From Planctomycetales bacterium (GTDB lineage: Bacteria > Planctomycetota > Phycisphaerae > SM23-33), in assembly GCA_030592655.1 (NCBI GenBank), contig JAUVIQ010000035.1:1-17904 (forward strand): DNA of 17,904 bases, given 5' to 3'. Shown here piece after piece: positions 12,705-17,904 of this stretch (positions are counted from its first letter, which is position 1; each line of letters begins with the position of its first letter). The notes below the pieces were generated by a model. That model did no database searches, had not been told where the DNA came from, and saw nothing but the letters and a program-made list of their open reading frames with translations. The position numbers were made by a program, and so were the translations under genes.

Positions 12705-13745
12705 GTGGCTACCAAAACCTCAAGAACCGTTCGAGAACAGTTGGCTTACCGGCATATTCTATTAGCGCTGTTAGCCGTTTTGCTGTTTGTCCTTATCAGC
12801 AGTTTGGGTTACTACCTGATTGAACCGGAGTATAGTTGGCATAACGCCGTGTACATGACCGTCATATCAATAACAACCACCGGCTACAAGGAAGTGGGAG
12901 GCGGGCTGACAATGGCGGGACAAGTTTGGACCATTTTTGTTCTTCTGGGAGGTGTGGTAACTGGGGCGGTGGCTCTTTCTCTTATTGTAGCAGCGGTTGT
13001 GGAAGGCAGGATCCGGGGTCTGTTTGGGAGAAGACAATTGGAACGAAAAATAGCATCCCTATCGGGACATGTGGTCGTTAGTGGTTATGGTCGGATGGGA
13101 CGCCGAATAACGCGGTTACTGCATAAAGGCAACCGTCCGGTGGTCGTTATTGATAATTCGCAGGAAAAAACCGCCCAGGCCGAACAGGATGGAGTGTTAT
13201 ATCTGCTCGGCGACGCGCAGGAGGAGAGCGTTCTACTGGCTGCAGGCATTGAGAAGGCATCGTCGCTTATAGCCGCCCTGCCGAACGACGCGGCAAATGT
13301 TTTCCTGACGCTTTCCGCTCACGGGCTGAATAAGTCGCTCAATATAATTGCCCGTGCACAAGAGTCTTCGGCCCAGGATAAGCTCACAAAGGCAGGGGCA
13401 ACGCGAGTAATATGCCCCCTTATTATCGGAAGCAATCGCATTGCCGACGTTCTGCTGCGCCCAGCGATAGCGGATTTTGTGGAAATGGCTCACAAGGGCG
13501 TAGATTTGGAGATGGAGCAGCTGACGATAAAGCCTAATTCCCCCATCGCGGGCAAAACGCTGTTGGATTTGGCTCTGCCGGCTCGAGTTGGAGCGATGGT
13601 GGTGGCAATACACCGACCGGACCGCGAAACACTGTATAATCCGGGTCCGGACGCGATTTTGAACGAAGGCGACACGCTTATCGTGATCGGGAAGCAGGGT
13701 ATGGACAAGGCCATGGAGAAACTCCGCCAAGCCGGACGAGTATAG
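12705..13745 (+). CDS. Two-TM potassium channel with RCK (TrkA-N/TrkA-C) domain
   Basis: A 346-residue inner-membrane K+ channel subunit. TM1 is at about 18-38, a pore helix at 45-57, a filter-like TTTGYKEVG (57-65) and TM2 at about 72-100. A cytoplasmic Rossmann RCK domain follows (about 121-235; VVVSGYGRMGRR, then VVVID with Asp150 at the nucleotide-binding strand, and LLGDA 167-171), then a TrkA-C ligand domain (about 265-345). It would assemble as a tetramer gated by a nucleotide or ion. The filter has Lys where TVGYG-type channels have the last Gly. The GTG at 12705 is the first start after an in-frame stop at 12699-12701. A strong AAGGAGG at 12672-12678 is 26 nt upstream, too far for this start, but well placed for a TTG at 12684 that opens a 5-codon frame. 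Confidence 0.88.
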   Translation: MATKTSRTVREQLAYRHILLALLAVLLFVLISSLGYYLIEPEYSWHNAVYMTVISITTTGYKEVGGGLTMAGQVWTIFVLLGGVVTGAVALSLIVAAVVEGRIRGLFGRRQLERKIASLSGHVVVSGYGRMGRRITRLLHKGNRPVVVIDNSQEKTAQAEQDGVLYLLGDAQEESVLLAAGIEKASSLIAALPNDAANVFLTLSAHGLNKSLNIIARAQESSAQDKLTKAGATRVICPLIIGSNRIADVLLRPAIADFVEMAHKGVDLEMEQLTIKPNSPIAGKTLLDLALPARVGAMVVAIHRPDRETLYNPGPDAILNEGDTLIVIGKQGMDKAMEKLRQAGRV

Positions 13746-13770
13746 ACGCAAGCCTACAATCCTAACCAAA

Positions 13771-14412
13771 TCAACCATACCGAAAGACAGTTACGGCATA
13801 AAAATGCCTGCCGTCGTCGGCGTATTTCTTCTCGAAATTGGAGCCAACAGCCTCGATCCCGGCGGATTCAACATTCGCCAGCCCGTCTGCCGCCTCCAGC
13901 ACGCAACGGATATGCCGAAAATATTCGGCGTGATCGGTAACGATGCGAACAACCCCGCCCTTGCGAAGCACCCGACGGAGGCTTCGGAGAAAATCAGACT
14001 GGATTAGTCGGCGGCGATGATGTTTTCGCTTGGGCCAGGGGTCGGGGAAATAGACATGCACCCGCTGGACGGACCCGTCAGCCAGAGATTTTGCGAAAAC
14101 TTCTCCGGCATCCGCGCACAGCAGGCGGACGTTTTTCAGCCCGGCCCGCCCGGCGCGGTCGGCAGCGTACGCGGCATAACCGGCGAGCCACTCGATTCCC
14201 AACAGGTTTATCTCCGGCCTGTCGTTCGCCCGGCGAAGAAGGAATTCGCCTTTTCCGCTTCCGATCTCAATCTCGACCGGGCGCGCATTTCAGAAGATTC
14301 CCGCCAGGTCTATGGCGCCCTCGGCGATGGAATTATCCAACAGTATGCCGGAGGCCCGCAACTCCTCCGGCGACGACTTCAAACGTATTTTTCGTCCCGG
14401 CCTGCTTCGCAT
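13771..14412 (-). pseudogene. trmB: tRNA (guanine-N7)-methyltransferase interrupted by an in-frame TGA
   Basis: TrmB methylates G46 in the tRNA variable loop with S-adenosylmethionine. Read through, the frame from the ATG at 14412 gives about 213 residues, the usual length. Residues 1-40 (MRSRPGRKIRLK to DLAGIF) are followed by TGA at 14292-14290 and then, in the same frame, NARPVEIEIGSGKGEFLL (AdoMet motif I), LLGIEWLAGYA, HVYFPDPWPKRKHHRRRL (the family signature), VRIVTDHAEY and NFEKKYADDG. The normal stop is also TGA (13773-13771). Homologues usually have Gly after IF or LF (as in LFGNDRPVEIEIG), so the TGA looks like a GGA-to-TGA change. The first plausible downstream start (TTG at 14202) lies after motif I, so reinitiation would give an inactive protein. 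It could be a true nonsense mutation, read-through or a base-call error. Confidence 0.85.
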
Positions 14413-14453
14413 CAACGTAGTGTATCGGCCGCAACGGCCAACACGCAACTTAC

Positions 14454-14482
14454 TTGACCACGCAAGCCGGAGGGCGTATCGT
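14454..14482 (+). promoter_or_regulatory. Sigma70-like promoter of the epimerase gene
   Basis: TTGACC (14454-14459), a 17-bp spacer and TATCGT (14477-14482). Transcription would start near 14489, about 33 nt before the ATG at 14522 and upstream of its ribosome-binding site. The box spacing is the same as in the ROK and dnaA promoter candidates. Confidence 0.5.
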
Positions 14483-14521
14483 TTCCTTCCCTGCGAAGGC
14501 AACGACATCAAAGGAGATATT

Positions 14522-15337
14522 ATGCGATTCGCACAAAGTTCTGCCGTTTATTTCAACTACTCGCTTCAGTACGCCATCAAGGATCTGCACGCCCTCGGCT
14601 ACGACGGGATCGAGATATGGGGCGGCCGGCCTCATATGTACCGACACGACCTCGACGGGCAGATGGACGAAATCGTCGCCCTGCTTCGGGAGTGCGATAT
14701 GGAGGTCTGCAACTTTATCCCAGCCCAGTTTCGTTATCCCTCGGTGCTGTGCTCGGACAACGAGGCCGTGCGCGCCGACAGCGTCGCATACATAAAAGAC
14801 GCGATGGACAATGCCGCCAAGGTCGGCTCGCCGGCAGTGAGCCTTTGCCCCGGAATGACGCTCTTCGACCACGACACCGAAACCGGCTGGAAGCAACTCG
14901 CCCGCAGCCTGGCGGAAATCGAGCAGTACAATCAAGACAAGGGCCTGCAACTGCTCATCGAACCGGCACACCGGTTCGAGACGAATCTGATTCTGACCAT
15001 CGACGATTGCCTGCGGATGATAGACGAGTTGGGATCGGACTCCTTCGGCGTCCTGCTGGATACGGGCCACTGCAACGTCAACGGGGAGAATTTCAAGCAG
15101 GCCATAGGGCACTGTAAGGCTCTGCCGCTGCACATTCACCTGGACGACAACAGCGGCGATTCCGACGCCCACCTTATACCGGGCCGGGGAAACGTTGACT
15201 TCGCCGCATTGGCCGAGGCGCTGGACGAGATCGACTACGGCGGCTTCATATCAGCCGAACTCGGCGGGGCGTACATAATGGACCCGACGGCAGCCTGCGC
15301 CGAAACCCTCCCAATCCTCCGCGAAATGTTCGGGTAG
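14522..15337 (+). CDS. FrlC-like sugar (phosphate) isomerase/epimerase, TIM barrel
   Basis: A 271-residue xylose-isomerase-like TIM barrel (AP endonuclease 2 family). Its start resembles fructoselysine 3-epimerase FrlC: LGYDGIEIWGGRPHMYRHDL (25-44), and later PLHIHLDDNSGDSDAHLIPG (202-221). Likely divalent-metal ligands are Glu147 (LLIEPAH), Asp180 (LLDTGH), His206 (HIHLDD) and Glu246 (SAELGG). It probably epimerises or isomerises a ketose or ketose derivative in the cytoplasm; the substrate is not certain. The ATG at 14522 is preceded by AAGGAG with 5 nt spacing. The open frame continues upstream to 14312, but that part is antisense to trmB and lacks family similarity. Its stop lies 6 bp from that of the converging GH20-like gene. 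Confidence 0.85.
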   Translation: MRFAQSSAVYFNYSLQYAIKDLHALGYDGIEIWGGRPHMYRHDLDGQMDEIVALLRECDMEVCNFIPAQFRYPSVLCSDNEAVRADSVAYIKDAMDNAAKVGSPAVSLCPGMTLFDHDTETGWKQLARSLAEIEQYNQDKGLQLLIEPAHRFETNLILTIDDCLRMIDELGSDSFGVLLDTGHCNVNGENFKQAIGHCKALPLHIHLDDNSGDSDAHLIPGRGNVDFAALAEALDEIDYGGFISAELGGAYIMDPTAACAETLPILREMFG

Positions 15338-15348
15338 TCAACACTACC
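15333..15348. terminator. Small hairpin containing both convergent stop codons
   Basis: GGTAGT (15333-15338) pairs with ACTACC (15343-15348) around CAAC. The + strand TAG (15335-15337) and the minus-strand TAG (15346-15344) are each within a stem arm, so the two converging genes end in one symmetric structure. No T-run follows on either side, so intrinsic termination is uncertain. Confidence 0.35.
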
Positions 15349-17248
15349 GGCCTGAGAGTTTTTCGGCTTCGGTGATGGTTCGTTTGAAGGCTACGAGGTT
15401 GTCGCGGAGTCGGCTTGGGCGGTTTCGGGCGCGCCAGAGTCGGGTGAAATCCTCGACCATGGCCCGCATGTCGTCGGCAAGGCAGCGAAGCGTCCGCGCG
15501 GGGATGGTCTTTCCGGCGCGGAAATCACGCTGGATGAGCAGTCGGCGACAGGCCAATTTGTCCATTCGTAACGCCAGGCCGAACTCCTCCATCGCCAATG
15601 CCTCAAACTCGTTCCCGGTGGCGATTGTCGGTATGCGGAGGTTCTTCGTCGCCTCCAGCCGCTGATGCGCCAGGGCCTTGAACTCGTCAGCGCCGGTGAG
15701 TTTCGGCAGGTGCAGGCGCTTGGCCGCGTTGCGACGCCACACCAGGTATCTGCTCTTATCGCGCTCCGGTTCCTCCATAACCCGACAACCGGGCAGCAGT
15801 GTGTTCTTGCCCGGATCGAACGGTTCGATGAGGGTGTGGTATAGCAGCCCGCCCGGTTCTGCCCCGATTTTTCGCAATGCGGGGGCGAGTTTTCCGGTCT
15901 GGTCCCCGAAAGCGTGCAGACAGAAGCGTTCGGTGAATCGGCTGTGGTCGGTCTTCGCCTCGCACCAGGCGCAGGCAGCGCCGTGTGCGAAGCCGTGCAG
16001 GCTCACGCCCAACGTGTTGCGGTGGCCGAAGTCGCCCCAGTCGGTGTTGAGCAGCCCTTCAGCCCCGTGCCGCCTGCCGAGGCGGGCGAACCTGGCGACA
16101 TTGGCGACGGACTGGTCCAGCCTCGTTCCGTGCGACTGCCAGCCGTGCGTGCCCGGGCAGCAGACCGCCGGCAAACCCGCCTTTGCGATCTCGCCGGTCC
16201 GTCCTATCCACGGGCCCCAGGGCGCGTAGTCCCAGTTGAGCATAACGATGTCTTTGGGGATGTCGGGGATGATCTCCGGGTGGGTCAGGACAATGTCGGC
16301 CCACATATTCATCCGCTTTCCGTGCTTTCGGCAGAGTTTGTGAATCTTCAGAATGAAATCCAGGTACACTCGCCCAACGCCGATTTTTTCGGCGCGCCCT
16401 TTGGTGCGCCCTTTGCCGAGTTCCCACGGCTCATCGCAGCAGACGTTGAAATCGTCAGCCTCGAATAACGGGACGAATTCGGCGTACATATCTCGCAGTA
16501 ATTTTATCGAGCCTGGATCGGACGGACACAAAGTCGTCCCGCCGGGATGGTGCATGTGTCCGGGAAGTTCGCCCAGGCTGCTATACTCCGGTAAGGCGAG
16601 GATTTTTTCCATGTGCCCGAAACTCGACAGCGACCCGACAAGCCTGATGTGATGGGTTTTGCAATGTTCCTGAACGGCGAGGATGTCAGCGGGGCCGAAC
16701 GGGCTGTAGCCGCGACCAATGGTCGGATAAGACGCGAAAGCAAAGACGTTCTCGATGTACAGTTGCAATTCGTTAATCTTCCAGTGGGCAAGTCGCTCGA
16801 TGAGTTGCTTGAGTGTGCCGACCTTCGGAACCTTTCCGCGGGAGCAATCGTGATAGACGCCCCGTCGGGCGAAGTCCGGCTTGTCGTCAATCCGCATCGC
16901 CGGGACAGCCTTCTTGTGGATGGTCAACAGTTCGCAGAGTGTCTGGACGGCGTAATACGCTCCGGCGTCGCCGGCGGAGATTATCTCGATCCCGTCGGGC
17001 CGAATTGTCAGCCGATAGGCCTCGTCGCCGGGAATCTGTTTGTCGCGGATTAGACGCACGTCCGCCGATTTGGCCGAACGGGTCAAACGTGCGCGGACGC
17101 CCAGGCCGGCCAGGTCGGTGCGCAGTTGCTTCATCGGTAGCCGGTCGGCGTCATGTTCGCTTTGCAGGACGGCCGATCGTCCGAAGGTGAACGAACCGGA
17201 AAGTCGCCGGCATTTCCTGACGGGGATAAGCAGTTTTTTACATGGCAC
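15344..17248 (-). CDS. GH20-like beta-N-acetylhexosaminidase
   Basis: A 634-residue family 20 type glycoside hydrolase. The N-terminal alpha/beta domain (about 20-115) ends in YRLTIRPDGIEIISAGDAG-like sequence and GAYYAVQTLCELL, typical of the GH20b domain. The catalytic TIM barrel follows with DKPDFARRGVYHDCSRGKVP (122-141), HWKINELQLYIE (155-166) and the probable catalytic pair Asp272-Glu273 in NVCCDEPWELG. These enzymes release terminal GlcNAc or GalNAc by substrate-assisted catalysis, with the Asp orienting the acetamido group and the Glu as acid. The usual GGDE context is changed to CCDE, so the specificity may differ. There is no signal peptide, so it is probably cytoplasmic. The C-terminal 200 residues are helical and rich in Arg. 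The GTG at 17248 is supported by GGAG 8 nt upstream. It may act on amino sugars together with the converging epimerase, which is an inference. Confidence 0.8.
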   Translation of the reverse strand: MPCKKLLIPVRKCRRLSGSFTFGRSAVLQSEHDADRLPMKQLRTDLAGLGVRARLTRSAKSADVRLIRDKQIPGDEAYRLTIRPDGIEIISAGDAGAYYAVQTLCELLTIHKKAVPAMRIDDKPDFARRGVYHDCSRGKVPKVGTLKQLIERLAHWKINELQLYIENVFAFASYPTIGRGYSPFGPADILAVQEHCKTHHIRLVGSLSSFGHMEKILALPEYSSLGELPGHMHHPGGTTLCPSDPGSIKLLRDMYAEFVPLFEADDFNVCCDEPWELGKGRTKGRAEKIGVGRVYLDFILKIHKLCRKHGKRMNMWADIVLTHPEIIPDIPKDIVMLNWDYAPWGPWIGRTGEIAKAGLPAVCCPGTHGWQSHGTRLDQSVANVARFARLGRRHGAEGLLNTDWGDFGHRNTLGVSLHGFAHGAACAWCEAKTDHSRFTERFCLHAFGDQTGKLAPALRKIGAEPGGLLYHTLIEPFDPGKNTLLPGCRVMEEPERDKSRYLVWRRNAAKRLHLPKLTGADEFKALAHQRLEATKNLRIPTIATGNEFEALAMEEFGLALRMDKLACRRLLIQRDFRAGKTIPARTLRCLADDMRAMVEDFTRLWRARNRPSRLRDNLVAFKRTITEAEKLSGR

Positions 17249-17280
17249 GGGTGAATCTCCTTTTGCAATTTCGGTCGGCG

Positions 17281-17310
17281 ATGATACGAGAACCGTCGCG
17301 TCCGAAGCAA
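17281..17310 (-). promoter_or_regulatory. Candidate promoter of the GH20-like gene
   Basis: On the minus strand TTGCTT (17310-17305), an 18-bp spacer and TATCAT (17286-17281). Transcription would start near 17274, leaving a leader of about 26 nt that contains the GGAG site before the GTG at 17248. Confidence 0.4.
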
Positions 17311-17326
17311 GGTCTAACCGTAAAGG

Positions 17327-17355
17327 TTGCCCGGCGGGGCGGTTGGGTTTAGAAT
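17327..17355 (+). promoter_or_regulatory. Candidate promoter of the serine protease gene
   Basis: TTGCCC (17327-17332), a 17-bp spacer and TAGAAT (17350-17355). Transcription would start near 17362, about 25 nt before the ATG at 17387, with GGGAG at 17372-17376 between them. Together with the minus-strand candidate it makes a compact divergent promoter region. Confidence 0.5.
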
Positions 17356-17386
17356 AACACTACGGAATTACGGGAGAACCTGACAC

Positions 17387-17904
17387 ATGTTTTCTGCGAG
17401 TAATATCAGGCGGGTTGTCATAGCGTCGGTTGCGCTGCTGCTGATATGCACTGCCGGTACGGCTGACAAACCTGCACCGACCACCGCACCGACTACGGAA
17501 CCGGCGACGGTTCGCGTCGAAAAGGACCGCATTTATGTGGGAAAGGACTGGTTCCGTCGGCCTAAGGTTAAGCGTCCGCCCCTGCCGGCGGAAATCACAA
17601 AGGCCTTTGTTATCCCCATTCACGGACCTATCACGGATACCACCTTCAAGTCCGTTCGGCGAAAGGCTATCCGCTGCAGAAACGACGGCGCTCAGATAGT
17701 CATCTTCGATATGAACACTCCCGGTGGGCAAATGGGCGCGATGAGCGGTATCGTCCGCCAGATTATCGACGATCTCCGCGACGTCTATACCGTCGCGTAT
17801 GTTCATCCCCAAGCGGCCAGTGCCGGAGCGATTATCTCGCTGGCGTGCAATGAAATTGTCATGTCGCCGACGGCGGTTATCGGCGACGCGATGCCGATTA
17901 TGAT
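17387..17904 (+). CDS. NfeD/SppA-type (ClpP-class) serine protease, 5' part
   Basis: The gene runs off the right edge; 172 codons are visible. The protein starts with a signal peptide or membrane anchor (Arg8-Arg9, then a hydrophobic run to about residue 22, possible cleavage near AGTA-D27), followed by a Pro/Thr-rich linker (29-41) and a ClpP-like fold: FVIPIHGPIT (74-83), VIFDMNTPGGQMGAM (105-119), VHPQAASAGAIISLACNEIVM (139-159) and GDAMP (166-170). Ser145 in AASAGA is the expected nucleophile; the catalytic lysine would lie beyond the window. Relatives are membrane-bound proteases often paired with NfeD/stomatin proteins in membrane quality control. The ATG at 17387 follows GGGAG by 10 nt. 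It is divergent from the GH20-like gene and shares a 138-bp promoter region with it. Confidence 0.82.
   Translation, partial: MFSASNIRRVVIASVALLLICTAGTADKPAPTTAPTTEPATVRVEKDRIYVGKDWFRRPKVKRPPLPAEITKAFVIPIHGPITDTTFKSVRRKAIRCRNDGAQIVIFDMNTPGGQMGAMSGIVRQIIDDLRDVYTVAYVHPQAASAGAIISLACNEIVMSPTAVIGDAMPIM

Noticed and set aside
13233..13778. 181-codon minus-strand frame
   Set aside because: Antisense to the RCK domain of the channel, with no domain similarity.
13771..14412. Genome-wide recoding of TGA as glycine
   Set aside because: At least five other genes in the window (stops at 386, 1631, 6939, 7835, 8575) end sensibly at TGA, as does trmB itself.
14312..14521. N-terminal extension of the epimerase
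   Set aside because: This part is antisense to trmB; the ATG at 14522 has a good ribosome-binding site and matches family starts.
14450..15172. 240-codon minus-strand frame
   Set aside because: Antisense to the FrlC-like epimerase, with no recognisable motifs.

Overview
The window looks like chromosomal DNA of moderate-to-high GC from an environmental bacterium. The mix of a ceramidase-like protein, a DegT aminotransferase, amidohydrolase_2 proteins, a GH20-type glycosidase and a ROK regulator, a dnaA not followed by dnaN, and many starts without a Shine-Dalgarno fits Planctomycetota, perhaps Phycisphaerae. That placement rests on gene content only and is moderately confident. TGA, TAA and TAG are all used as ordinary stops.

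Left block (386-10598, all on the minus strand). Read 5'->3' it runs: ROK-type repressor with a well-placed, apparently leaderless promoter; two tandem amidohydrolase_2 paralogues and a beta-propeller protein joined by ATGA overlaps; a DegT/DnrJ/EryC1 PLP enzyme; a neutral-ceramidase-like hydrolase; and, behind its own promoter, a GT4 glycosyltransferase fused to an alpha/alpha-barrel followed by a second GT4. It resembles a regulated sugar or amino-sugar gene set whose substrate cannot be read from the sequence. Two periodic arrays lie in it: a degenerate 10-bp repeat after the last gene and a split 7-bp CAATTNN array just before the ceramidase-like start codon.

Centre (10600-12704). A roughly 160-bp internally deleted insertion sequence, which keeps its ends and the ribosome-binding site and first 12 or so codons of its transposase, lies between the ROK gene and dnaA. 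A solo copy of one end lies at 4061-4115. dnaA is intact. The AT-richer 372 bp after it carry inverted DnaA-box-like sites and an AT-rich hairpin, and transcription diverges from this point, so it is a candidate oriC.

Right block. A two-TM potassium channel with an RCK domain; a trmB interrupted by an in-frame TGA where glycine is expected; an FrlC-like TIM-barrel epimerase; a GH20-like beta-N-acetylhexosaminidase converging on it; and the 5' part of an exported NfeD/SppA-type serine protease running off the right edge.
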